Part shown: positions 9,846 through 17,811 of the stretch, piece after piece
Position numbering within the stretch: the stretch's first letter is position 1
Layout: each line of letters opens with the position of its first letter
Assembly: GCA_965232285.1 (NCBI GenBank)
Contig: CBDDPL010000004.1
Span: forward strand, 1,302,001 to 1,366,000
Source of the DNA: Denitrobaculum sp965232285
GTDB lineage: Bacteria > Pseudomonadota > Alphaproteobacteria > Kiloniellales > Kiloniellaceae
Length of the DNA: 64,000 bases
Direction of reading: 5' to 3'
Translations under genes and position numbers: made by a program
The notes under the pieces: model-generated
The model's input: the letters and a program-made list of their open reading frames with translations, nothing else
Told to the model about the DNA's origin: nothing
Databases searched by the model: none

Positions 9846-10955
9846 TCAGGATGCCGTTGCCGTCTGCGCCTCTGGGAACAGACCCTGCAGGCCCTCGCGC
9901 GAAGCTGTGCAGACGCCGCGTTCGGTAATCAGCCCCGTAACGTAGCGTGAGGGGGTCACATCGAAGGCATAGTTCGCCGCCGGACTGCCGTCGGGGGTGA
10001 GCTGGATCGTCACCAGATCGCCTTCGGCGGTGCGGCCGGTCATGTGCGAAACCTCGGTTGCATCGCGCTGCTCGATAGGGATGTCGCGCAGGCCGTCTTC
10101 GATGGTCCAGTCGATGGTCGGGCTGGGCAGGGCGACGTAGAAGGGCACGCCGCTGGCGTCCGCAGCCAGGGCCTTGAGGTAGGTGCCGATCTTGTTGCAG
10201 ACATCGCCGGCGGCCGTGGTGCGGTCGGTGCCGACAATGCAGAGATCGACCTGGCCGTGCTGCATGAGGTGGCCGCCGACATTGTCGACGATGACGGTAT
10301 GGGGAACGCCATGCCGTCCGAGCTCCCAGGCGGTCAGGCTGGCGCCCTGATTGCGGGGCCGGGTTTCGTCGACCCAGACATGCACCGGGATGCCTGCGTC
10401 ATGGGCTTTGTAGATCGGCGCGATCGCCGTACCCCAGTCCACCGTCGCCAGCCAGCCGGCGTTGCAGTGGGTCAGGACGTTGACCACACCTGCACGGTTC
10501 TTCGCCTCCCAGCGCGCGGCGATCAGTTCCTTGCCGTGATCGCCGATCGAACTGCAGATCTCCACATCCTGGTCGCAGATCTCAGCGGCCCGGCGATAGG
10601 CGGCCGCCTGCCGCTCCTGCGGCGGCAGGGGCAGCAGCCTGCCGCGAAGGTCGTCCAAAGCCCAGCGCAGGTTTACCGCCGTCGGACGCGTCGCCAGCAG
10701 AGTCTCGTAAGCCTTGGCAAGACGGCTATCCGAAGCATCGCCTTCCAGAGCCAGACACATGCCGTAAGCCGCGGTGGCGCCGATCAGCGGCGCGCCGCGT
10801 ACCAGCATGGCGCTGATGGCATGGGCTGCGTCTTCCAGGTTGGTTAGCTGCACGGTGGTGAAGTGATGGGGCAGCTTGGTCTGATCGATGATTTCAACCG
10901 TCTTGCCATCCGCCGCAAGCCAGATGGTCCGGTAGGGTTTGCCGTCGACGTTCAT
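9846..10955 (-). CDS. mtnA: S-methyl-5-thioribose-1-phosphate isomerase
   Basis: 369 residues, the usual length. It converts methylthioribose 1-phosphate to methylthioribulose 1-phosphate in methionine salvage (cytoplasm). Recognisable motifs: RGAPLIGATAAYG near 53-65, THCNAG with the catalytic Cys near 164, DETRPRNQGASLTAWEL near 196, and GTDRTTAAGDVCNKIGT with the catalytic Asp near 244. The family is related to eIF2B subunits, but these motifs fit the MtnA branch. Its ATG overlaps the mtnK stop as ATGA, so the two are translationally coupled. Confidence 0.95.
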   Translation of the reverse strand: MNVDGKPYRTIWLAADGKTVEIIDQTKLPHHFTTVQLTNLEDAAHAISAMLVRGAPLIGATAAYGMCLALEGDASDSRLAKAYETLLATRPTAVNLRWALDDLRGRLLPLPPQERQAAAYRRAAEICDQDVEICSSIGDHGKELIAARWEAKNRAGVVNVLTHCNAGWLATVDWGTAIAPIYKAHDAGIPVHVWVDETRPRNQGASLTAWELGRHGVPHTVIVDNVGGHLMQHGQVDLCIVGTDRTTAAGDVCNKIGTYLKALAADASGVPFYVALPSPTIDWTIEDGLRDIPIEQRDATEVSHMTGRTAEGDLVTIQLTPDGSPAANYAFDVTPSRYVTGLITERGVCTASREGLQGLFPEAQTATAS

Positions 10956-12253
10956 TGCTCCGCGCCTCTCTGAAGTTGCTGCGCATAGTTTACAACAGAT
11001 GCGACGTCATCATAACTGCGGCGATTGACGATCAGTTCGCGGCCCAGGCGCAGGGCTTTGGTTTCGCAGGCCGCACGCCGATCGGGATCTTCGATGGATT
11101 CCAGATCTTCCACATGCGCGAGACCGAGAATACGGCGGACCATCTTCATGCCGGCGAAACCGAGCGAATCATGAAAGAGATCCTGCATGTAAGCTTCGCG
11201 GTGGGCCGCGAGCGCGGCCGCGCCGTCGTCGTCGGCGAAGAGCTCCGCGACATAGGAATCGCCGCGTGCCTCCTTTTCCCAAAGCTGCAGGAATTTGTCC
11301 CGGAAGCCGTCCCAGATCAGCCCGACCTGTTCCAGGATCCAGGCACTGTAGTCGGCGCGGTCGTTGTCCGCCGTGGCGTGGCCCGGCTGGGAGAAGTAGG
11401 CGAGGAAAAGATTACCGATCACCGCGCCCACGTCGAACCCGCGCGGCCCATAGAAGGCGAACTCCGGATCGATCATCTTGGTTTCGCTTTCGGTCACCAT
11501 GATCGAGCCGGAATGAAGATCGCCGTGGATCAGCGCTTCGGCGCGGCCCATGAAGATTTCCTTCAGTGCCTGGGCCGCCACTTTGAGTTCGGCGTCCGCC
11601 CGGAAGTCGGCGGCGATAGCGTCGAGCTGCGGACTGGTCCAGCGGTTCAGCTCGGCGATCCGGTAGGGATCCGTGAAGACCAGATCCTCGGTGATCTTGC
11701 AGAGCTCGATGTTGTCGCAGAAGACCGCGTTGCGCTTTTTCTTTTCCGCCGCCGTCAGATAGAGGTCCGAGGTCTTGAAGAGGGTTTGCGCCATGAACTC
11801 GGCAACGTGCTCCGCGAGGTTTGGATAGCGTATGCCGGCGATCAGACCCTTGCGCAGAATGATATGCGGCGTCAGGTGCTCCATGACCGTCAGGGCCATT
11901 GCGTCATCATAGTGATAGACCGCCGGGACCAGCTCCGGCACGCAGTCGATTTCCGCCATCAGGGCTTCGTGTTCGAAGAAGGCCCGCTTCAGGGGAAGGG
12001 GCCAGCTTTCGCCGACCAGCCGGACGTAGGGCAGGGCCTGTTTCACCACGAGGGAACCGGCGGGGCCGCGCACGATGAAGACGAGATTGAGGTTGCCATC
12101 ACCCACCTCGTCCACCTGCCAGTCGCCGGCCGTGCCACCTAGCTGCGCTGCGCAGGAAGCGATCTCGGCCAGGTAAGGCGGTAGCGAATCGCTATCCAGC
12201 GGATGGTAGTTTTCGCTTGCCGGTGTTCCGCTCGTTTCTGAAGCCAGCGACAT
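10952..12253 (-). CDS. mtnK: S-methyl-5-thioribose kinase
   Basis: 433 residues from the ATG at 12253, chosen because GGAGGGGACGAGGA lies immediately upstream; the open frame continues to 12409 but lacks family sequence there. It phosphorylates 5-methylthioribose with ATP, feeding MtnA. It has the aminoglycoside-kinase-like fold: nucleotide loop EVGDGNLNLVFIV near residue 40, catalytic ALIHGDLHSGSIMV near 240 and metal-binding MIDPEFAFYGPRGFDVG near 257. First gene of a coupled mtnK-mtnA pair. The rest of the salvage pathway is not in this window. Confidence 0.93.
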   Translation of the reverse strand: MSLASETSGTPASENYHPLDSDSLPPYLAEIASCAAQLGGTAGDWQVDEVGDGNLNLVFIVRGPAGSLVVKQALPYVRLVGESWPLPLKRAFFEHEALMAEIDCVPELVPAVYHYDDAMALTVMEHLTPHIILRKGLIAGIRYPNLAEHVAEFMAQTLFKTSDLYLTAAEKKKRNAVFCDNIELCKITEDLVFTDPYRIAELNRWTSPQLDAIAADFRADAELKVAAQALKEIFMGRAEALIHGDLHSGSIMVTESETKMIDPEFAFYGPRGFDVGAVIGNLFLAYFSQPGHATADNDRADYSAWILEQVGLIWDGFRDKFLQLWEKEARGDSYVAELFADDDGAAALAAHREAYMQDLFHDSLGFAGMKMVRRILGLAHVEDLESIEDPDRRAACETKALRLGRELIVNRRSYDDVASVVNYAQQLQRGAEQ

Positions 12254-12286
12254 TCCTCGTCCCCTCCGATCTGCGTGCCTGTTTCT

Positions 12287-12312
12287 GCGTGGCGGACTCT
12301 CCGCCGCCACGC
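12287..12312 (-). promoter_or_regulatory. Leader hairpin upstream of mtnK
   Basis: GCGTGGCGG at 12287-12295 and CCGCCACGC at 12304-12312 form a perfect 9-base stem with an 8-base loop, about 35 bases before the mtnK start and close to its ribosome binding site. It is not followed by a T run. It could modulate translation of mtnK. I could not match it to any SAM riboswitch class. Confidence 0.4.
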
Positions 12313-12493
12313 GCGGCAATTGCAGGGAGGATGACAGAAACCGCCGCGTCAGACCAAGCTGAAATCGCAGTGACGGGGTCTGAAAACGCAGCTCCAGCGA
12401 GATTATCACAGCGCGTCAGAAACAGCCGCCCCTGGCGTGTGGAGTGCCGTCCGAGCCCGTGCTTACGTCGCCGAAATGTCTCGGAAGGGGGTG

Positions 12494-12709
12494 TCAGGAA
12501 CCGGTGCGTTTCAGTTGCTCGGCTTTTTCGATGAAACCCTCGTCATTGGCAAAAGCGAGGTAGTTGTCCAAGACACGCATCAACTCACCGCCGTCGTCGG
12601 AAAGTTGAACACCATGCTCTTTCGTGGTTCCGCGGACAGCGGCGCAGAGGTCGAGCAGAAGGGACGTGTGATTGAACGCATAGTCGCCCATGGACGAAGA
12701 TTTCCTCAT
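12494..12709 (-). CDS. Small hypothetical protein
   Basis: 71 residues from ATG 12709, or 65 from the ATG at 12691, which has GAGGA upstream. The protein is acidic and helical, with LLLDLCAAVRGTTKEHGVQL and GELMRVLDNYLAFANDEGFIEKAEQL; no membrane segment, no Cys pair. Codon third positions look coding. I do not recognise the family. It is isolated between the mtnK upstream region and the small membrane protein gene. Confidence 0.5.
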   Translation of the reverse strand: MRKSSSMGDYAFNHTSLLLDLCAAVRGTTKEHGVQLSDDGGELMRVLDNYLAFANDEGFIEKAEQLKRTGS

Positions 12710-13025
12710 AAAATTGCCAGACTGACGCCAGGCCCGAAGAGGACCTTTTTGAAGACCGCCCGACGCTATCGCGGGATCATGTCTTCAATGTGGCACCGTC
12801 ATTATTTCTTGACGATCACCCGCCAATTCAAGGCGGAATGCTAAACAGCTTTTGCGCGCAATTCAAAAAAATTCGCACAACTTCAATCGGTGTGACGCTG
12901 CTTAACGGCGACTCTGTAAGAGTCTCTTAACCAACTTTCCCGGTCCTCTATAACATAAATGCCGGAAAGGCAACTTATCTGTAGGCAGACAGGCCTGAAA
13001 GCCGGCCTTTATGTCGCTTGACGTC
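12710..13025. other. Intergenic region, about 315 bases
   Basis: Comparatively AT-rich. It contains a short hairpin GACTCTgtaAGAGTC at 12910-12924 and a loosely palindromic stretch around 12984-13015 (AGGCCTGAAAGCCGGCCT) that may end the leftward small membrane protein transcript. No gene is supported. Confidence 0.35.
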
Positions 13026-13211
13026 TTACAGCGCGCGCTTGCGCAGCAGCGTGAGGACGAAACCGAAGACAATCAATGCGCCGCCCAGGAAACTGCCGAG
13101 AACCGTGAAGAGCCCGATACCGAGTGGGTTGCCTTCGCTTGAGCCCAGGACGACGTCAAGCAGCGTTGGCGCGTAGCTCAAGGCGACGATCCAAAACCCC
13201 ATCTTGATCAT
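13026..13211 (-). CDS. Small two-helix membrane protein
   Basis: 61 residues, starting at an ATG with GGAGG five bases upstream. Two hydrophobic helices (about 5-24 and 33-55) joined by a polar turn SSEGNPLG, ending in a basic LLRKRAL tail, so both ends are probably cytoplasmic. I do not recognise the family. It is a plausible real gene because of the good start signal and membrane pattern. Confidence 0.6.
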   Translation of the reverse strand: MIKMGFWIVALSYAPTLLDVVLGSSEGNPLGIGLFTVLGSFLGGALIVFGFVLTLLRKRAL

Positions 13212-13337
13212 CCGAACCTCCGGTTCGCTCGTCCAGCGATGGGCCCCGCTGTCTTTGCGCCAGGCAGGCCGGGCGAGCCGATTCGGATGCGAGTCTTACT
13301 GTGGGAGACCAAGAATCCGTTAAATCAGGGATTTGAC

Positions 13338-14792
13338 TCAATTGCCTGGGATGCTGGGTAGGGAGACAGTGACGGTCAGGCCACCTTCGGCGCGGTTCCG
13401 CAGGCTGATGTCGCCGCCATGGCTCCTGATGATAGAGCGGGCGATGGCCAGGCCCAGGCCGATGCCGCCGGTCGCCCGGTTGCGGGAGTCTTCCAGGCGC
13501 TCAAAAGGTGCGAAAACCTGCTCGAAGGCCGCTTCAGGAATGCCGGGGCCATCGTCTTCGATGATGATCTCGAGGCTCGGCTGATCCCGTTCGATTCGCA
13601 CGCGTGCGCGCTCTCCATAGGTGGCGGCATTCTCGATCAGGTTTCGCAAGGCCCGTTTCAGGGCCACCGGGCGGCAGGAATAGGGGAGGCGGTCACTCTG
13701 CAGGCAGGTTACATCCCGGCCCAGATCACGCAGGTCATCGCAGAGGCTCTCGAGCAGCGCGCTGATATCCACCTTCCGGGTGTCCTCCTGAACGGCTTCT
13801 TCGCGCACAAAGCTCAGGGTGGCTTCGGTGATCCGCTCCATCTCGTCCAGGGTCTCGATGATCTTGGTTCTAGTCTCTTCGTTGTCGATGAACTCGGCCC
13901 GAAGGCGCATCGAGGTGATGGGCGTGCGCAGATCGTGCGAGACGGCGGCCAGCATCCGGGTCCGGTCCTCGACATACCTCTTCAGGCGGGTGCGCATGGC
14001 GTTGAAGGCCTCGGTGGTCCGGCGCAGTTCCGGCGGGCCTTCCGTCGGCAAGGGCGGTACGTCTTCACCCCGGCCTAAACGATCCGCGGCCGAGGCCAGC
14101 CGCGTCATGGGGCGTGCGATCCGACGGGCCATCAGCACCACGATGAGCGAGATCAGCAAGGCCATGACGGTCATCGAAACCAGGGCCGGCCACTGCCAGG
14201 CCGGCGTGTCGCCCGGCACGACCGTTGCCGCGTTCAGCCAGGTACCGTCAGGCAACTGCACCGAGGCGAGCAGCCCAAAACCTGGCGGACCCGGCCAGCC
14301 GTGGTCGTGGTCTTCGTGCTTTTCACGACGGTGTCCCCAGTCGGAGCGGCGATCCCGGTCTTCGCCTTCGACATCGTCAGCCCTGCGCTGCTTCTGGAGC
14401 CGCGCCCAGCGAAAAAACCTCGGCCGCTCGGTCATGGCGACCCGGACCTCCGGCGTTGTTTCTTCGAGCAGGGAGAGCAGCCTTTCCCGCTCCCGCCCGG
14501 CCGAGCGCAGACCGCGATCCGGTGCCACGGCGCTGCTGCCGGACAGCCAGTAGCGCAGACGGCGGGAGCTGATCTGGCGCACCATGCGCCGGTGGTCGAC
14601 CTGGGGCGTATCCAGCAGCAGTTTGGTGGCCGTGGCGATGGCCGTGATCGCCTCTTCCCGGATGGCGCTGCGCACCGAGGCGCGGCGCTCATCTTCGAAG
14701 ATCACGGCGCTGACGATATGAGAGGCAACGAGCGCCAGCAGCAGGAGCGTAATCATCTGGCTGGCCAGGCTCTTCGGCAAAAAACGTTTCAT
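13338..14792 (-). CDS. EnvZ-type sensor histidine kinase with His/Asp-rich periplasmic insert
   Basis: 484 residues. TM1 about 13-31; periplasmic domain about 32-205; TM2 about 206-226 (WPALVSMTVMALLISLIVVLM); HAMP about 227-280; HisKA with His in AVSHDLRTPITSMRLR near 290; HATPase with NLIENA, DDGPGIP and GGIGLGLAIA. The periplasmic part contains a highly charged stretch near 143-172 (GEDRDRRSDWGHRREKHEDH), which could bind a divalent metal; that is inference. It overlaps the response regulator stop by ATGA, so the pair is co-translated. The EF-hand gene divergent from the pair is a likely regulon member. Confidence 0.92.
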   Translation of the reverse strand: MKRFLPKSLASQMITLLLLALVASHIVSAVIFEDERRASVRSAIREEAITAIATATKLLLDTPQVDHRRMVRQISSRRLRYWLSGSSAVAPDRGLRSAGRERERLLSLLEETTPEVRVAMTERPRFFRWARLQKQRRADDVEGEDRDRRSDWGHRREKHEDHDHGWPGPPGFGLLASVQLPDGTWLNAATVVPGDTPAWQWPALVSMTVMALLISLIVVLMARRIARPMTRLASAADRLGRGEDVPPLPTEGPPELRRTTEAFNAMRTRLKRYVEDRTRMLAAVSHDLRTPITSMRLRAEFIDNEETRTKIIETLDEMERITEATLSFVREEAVQEDTRKVDISALLESLCDDLRDLGRDVTCLQSDRLPYSCRPVALKRALRNLIENAATYGERARVRIERDQPSLEIIIEDDGPGIPEAAFEQVFAPFERLEDSRNRATGGIGLGLAIARSIIRSHGGDISLRNRAEGGLTVTVSLPSIPGN

Positions 14793-15523
14793 GACGGTTC
14801 GACGTCGGCGCTAAAGCTGTAGCCGCCGCCCCAGACGGTTTTGATCAGGCGCGGTGTCTTGGGGTCCTGCTCGATCTTCTTGCGCAGACGGCTGACCTGG
14901 TTGTCGATGCTGCGGTCGAAAACCTTGGCTTCGCGGCCCTGGGTCAGGTCGAGCAACTGGTCGCGGCTCAACACGCGCCGGGGATGATGCAGGAAGGCCA
15001 TGAGGAGTGCGAACTCCGCGCTGCTGAGTGGTGTTACCACCTCGCTGTCGTCGATCAGTTCGCGCTGATCCACATTCAGTTGCCAGCGGTCGAATGTCAG
15101 GCGCTTGCCGGCAGAAGCGGTGCGCCCGGTCAAGCCCGTCTGGGGCGGCAGGCTGTGGGAGCGGCGCAGAACGGCTTTGATACGCGCGAGCAACTCTCGC
15201 GGATTGAAGGGTTTGGTCAGATAGTCGTCTGCGCCGATTTCCAGGCCGATGACCCGGTCCGTCTCTTCCGACATGGCGGTCAGCATGATGACAGGAATAT
15301 CGCTGGACGCCCTCAGTCCGCGGCAGAGGGACAAACCGTCCTCGCCGGGCATCATGATGTCCAGGACGACCAGATCGATTGCGCTGTCCTGCAGAACCCG
15401 CTTCATCGCCGCTCCGCCGTCTGCCGTTGTCGCGCGGTAGCCGTGCTTGAGCAGGTACTTCGCGAGCAGGGTTCTGATGTCCTCATGGTCATCGACGATC
15501 AAAATGTGTGGCGTGGGTTCCAT
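14789..15523 (-). CDS. OmpR-family response regulator
   Basis: 244 residues. Receiver domain about 6-118 with acidic pocket DD near 11-12, phospho-acceptor Asp in LVVLDIMMPGEDG near 54, and conserved Lys in YLTKPFNPRELLARIKAVLRR. The winged-helix DNA-binding domain (about 140-240) shows LSSAEFALLMAFLHHPRRVL and the recognition region FDRSIDNQVSRLRKKIEQD, ending IKTVWGGGYSFS. It lies upstream of, and overlaps, its cognate kinase gene. Expected to bind tandem direct repeats; candidates lie in the divergent intergenic region. Confidence 0.95.
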   Translation of the reverse strand: MEPTPHILIVDDHEDIRTLLAKYLLKHGYRATTADGGAAMKRVLQDSAIDLVVLDIMMPGEDGLSLCRGLRASSDIPVIMLTAMSEETDRVIGLEIGADDYLTKPFNPRELLARIKAVLRRSHSLPPQTGLTGRTASAGKRLTFDRWQLNVDQRELIDDSEVVTPLSSAEFALLMAFLHHPRRVLSRDQLLDLTQGREAKVFDRSIDNQVSRLRKKIEQDPKTPRLIKTVWGGGYSFSADVEPS

Positions 15524-15610
15524 GCGTTCCTTACTGATCCGTCATGCCTGCTCTGTCGCGCGCCACTATGAGCCAGCTTTTGGGCCCGCTTGGGCAGAAA
15601 ATTGTATCAA

Positions 15611-15680
15611 TCTGTCACAAGTCTTCATCCCGGCACAGTTTGCGACGATTTTCCGAGTCGCGTGACAAACTTCTGCGACA
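15611..15680. promoter_or_regulatory. Divergent promoter region with candidate OmpR-type direct repeats
   Basis: Between the response regulator and the EF-hand gene, two similar blocks occur: CTGTCACAAGTCTTC at about 15612-15626 and CGTGACAAACTTCTG at 15661-15675. OmpR-family proteins bind direct repeats of about this size. Spacing is longer than usual for a single tandem site, so they could be two half-sites serving the two divergent genes. Site calls are by eye only. Confidence 0.35.
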
Positions 15681-15729
15681 GGGGGTTCCTAGATTGAGGT
15701 CATCGAAGACTTCACCACTGAGGATGATC

Positions 15730-16272
15730 ATGAAAAAAAGAACGAAACTCGCCATCGGCGCGGCAGGTCTGGCAGCCACCATTGCTTTGGCTGGAGTGGG
15801 GCTCAGCAATGCGCATGAACGCTGGAGCGGCGGCCAGGGCGGCTACCACGGCCAGGACTTCCACGGCGACGGCATGCACGGAAAGCACGGCCGGCATGGC
15901 AAGCGCGGCAAGATGATGCGCCGTATGATGGAACGCTTCGACGCCAATGGCGACGGCAGCCTGACACAGGCGGAAATCGATCAGGGCCGGACGGAACAGC
16001 TCGCCAGGTACGACAGCGACCAGGATGGCAACCTGAACCTGGAGGAGTTCGAGGCCCTGTGGCTTGAAATGGTGCGGCCGCGGATGGTCGACCGCTTTCA
16101 GGACCTGGACGACGACGGCGATTCGAAAGTGACCTCGGCCGAGTTCCTGGACCCCTTTGCCAGGCTGGTCGAGCGCCATGACCGCAACGGCGATGGCGCC
16201 CTGTCCAAGGACGACCGCCGGAAGCGGGGCTGGCGCGGCTCGGATGATGACGGTGACGGCCAGTCCCAGTAG
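15730..16272 (+). CDS. Exported EF-hand calcium-binding protein
   Basis: 180 residues from the ATG at 15730, which has GAGG upstream; the ATG at 15724 is also in frame. A signal peptide (basic MKKRTKLAIG, hydrophobic core, cleavage near SNA-HE) is followed by a His/Gly-rich linker (HERWSGGQGGYHGQDFHGDG). Four EF-hand loops follow: DANGDGSLTQAE, DSDQDGNLNLEE, DLDDDGDSKVTSAE and DRNGDGALSKDD. All four keep Asp at 1, Gly at 6 and an acidic residue at 12 or close to it. Role inferred: periplasmic calcium buffer or sensor. It is read divergently from the two-component pair at 13338-15523, suggesting shared control. Confidence 0.9.
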   Translation: MKKRTKLAIGAAGLAATIALAGVGLSNAHERWSGGQGGYHGQDFHGDGMHGKHGRHGKRGKMMRRMMERFDANGDGSLTQAEIDQGRTEQLARYDSDQDGNLNLEEFEALWLEMVRPRMVDRFQDLDDDGDSKVTSAEFLDPFARLVERHDRNGDGALSKDDRRKRGWRGSDDDGDGQSQ

Positions 16273-16338
16273 AGGGGGCTTGCTCACGGGCAAAAAAGTC
16301 AGGGCCTCACAGGCAAAAAGCCGGGCCCTCACAGGCAG

Positions 16339-16368
16339 AAAAAAGCCGGGTGCGGTTTCGCACCCGGC
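16339..16368 (-). terminator. Rho-independent terminator of the MscS gene
   Basis: GCCGGGTGCG (16345-16354) pairs perfectly with CGCACCCGGC (16359-16368) around GTTT. On the minus strand it is followed by TTTTTT, 24 bases beyond the stop codon of the leftward channel gene. Near-duplicate GGGCCTCACAGGCA-type strings lie just beyond (about 16300-16340). Confidence 0.85.
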
Positions 16369-16391
16369 TCTGCTCGTCGACGATGCGTATT

Positions 16392-17225
16392 TTATGCCGC
16401 GTCGTTCGTGTTGATCAGATGAACGTCGCGCTGCGGGAAGGGGATCGAGATGCCTTCGGCGTCGAAGCGTTCCTTCATCGCCTTGGTCATGTCGAACTTA
16501 AGCCCCCAATAGTCGCCGGCGTTGCACCAGACCCGTACGATGATGTTGACCGAACTGTCCGCCAGTTCGCCCACCGCAACCATCGGCGCCGGGTCCTTGT
16601 GCACCCGTTCGTCGGCATCGGCGATTTCCAGGATCGCCTTCATGGCGGCGTCGATGCTGTCGCCGTAGCCGATCCCCATGACCATATCCACCCGGCGGGT
16701 CGGGTTCTTGCTGAAGTTCTTGATCGCCGTGTCCCAAAGCTGACCATTGGGGACGATAATGTGAACGTTGTCCGGTGTGTTCATGGTGGTGGTGAAGAGC
16801 GAGATGGCTTCCACCGTGCCGCTGACACCGCCGCCGTCGATGAAGTCACCGATCTTGAAAGGCCGGAACAGCAGCAGCATGACACCGGAGGCGACATGGC
16901 CGAGCGTGCCCTGCAAGGCCAGGCCGACTGCCAGGCCCATGGCGCCGAGAACGGCGATGAAGCTGGTGGTTTCCACACCGAACTGGCTGAGAACGGCGAG
17001 GATCGTGAAGACGATCACCGCGTAGCGGACGATGCTGGCGAAGAACTTGCGCAGAGTTTCGTCCACCTTCGCGCTCTTGCCTAAAAGGCTGTCGACGGTG
17101 CGTGATGCCCAGCCGGCAAACATCCAGCCGAGAATGAGAATAATGATACCGCCGACCACATCGAGGCCGTAGGTGGTGATGATCCCGGTAACGAGATCCC
17201 AGGTCTCTGCGACGTCTTCACTCAT
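16392..17225 (-). CDS. mscS: Small-conductance mechanosensitive channel, MscS family
   Basis: 277 residues, standard for MscS. Three membrane helices: about 17-40, 65-85 and the pore helix TM3 about 90-125, rich in Gly/Ala (GAMGLAVGLALQGTLGHVASG), followed by the conserved LLLFRPFKIGDFI and the beta domain (VEAISLFTTTMNTPDNVHIIVPN). The C-terminal alpha/beta part ends with FDAEGISIPFPQRDVHL. It opens on membrane tension to release solutes during osmotic downshock. It is monocistronic, with its own terminator. A second, much larger MscS-family gene lies at 49410. Confidence 0.95.
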   Translation of the reverse strand: MSEDVAETWDLVTGIITTYGLDVVGGIIILILGWMFAGWASRTVDSLLGKSAKVDETLRKFFASIVRYAVIVFTILAVLSQFGVETTSFIAVLGAMGLAVGLALQGTLGHVASGVMLLLFRPFKIGDFIDGGGVSGTVEAISLFTTTMNTPDNVHIIVPNGQLWDTAIKNFSKNPTRRVDMVMGIGYGDSIDAAMKAILEIADADERVHKDPAPMVAVGELADSSVNIIVRVWCNAGDYWGLKFDMTKAMKERFDAEGISIPFPQRDVHLINTNDAA

Positions 17226-17811
17226 AATACTTTCCCTCTTTCATTATTCGTTTGAATCCGCTGCGCGAAGGTTGCTCCCCAGTTGGAATACGTTTCCGTT
17301 TCCCCTCAAATCTTCGCACGGAGTTTATGACTGCCTGTCACGGACATTTATGTCTCCATTCGCGGCATGGTCTGACGATGCGCAAGATCCCCCCGCGACG
17401 AAGATACTTCTATCAACATGGCGACAGGCCCTATCACGAAATTCGGATGGAATGCATGTGAGGATCATTACGTATGCGCGGTCCGGCCTTCGAATGCTGT
17501 TATGCCCTGGCGCCGAACCGTGAGCCTAGCATATTCGTTTGATATGCAACAGTTGTTGTCGAGTTATGGTCTCGCAGTCACAAACCTAGACTTGGCTGCA
17601 CAGCTTTTGGGCAAAATAACGCTTCGTAGTTACTTGGCTTGGGGGTTTGAAGGAAAATACTCGTTATCGTGTTCCTCTTTTTCTCTCGGTTCTATCCGCG
17701 GTAGCCGGGTCATGCTGCCGCGGCGTGCCTGCCTTGCCGCAATAACGGCTCGCGGCTGTTGTTGCAGAGGTGTTATAACGAGAGTGTTTGCATGACCTGG
17801 GGGAGAAAACC
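17226..17811. other. Intergenic region, about 590 bases
   Basis: Divergent promoter region between mscS (leftward) and phaC (rightward); base composition is less GC-rich than the genes around it. A 125-codon frame at 17418-17795 has no convincing start signal or family features and I leave it out. No RNA gene or repeat was recognised. Confidence 0.35.

Noticed and set aside
12254..12480. SAM riboswitch upstream of mtnK
   Set aside because: No SAM-I or SAM-II conserved core could be found by eye; only one simple hairpin is present.
17418..17795. 125-codon frame upstream of phaC
   Set aside because: No ribosome site, no family resemblance, and the phaC start with its own strong site lies inside the next stretch; probably non-coding.
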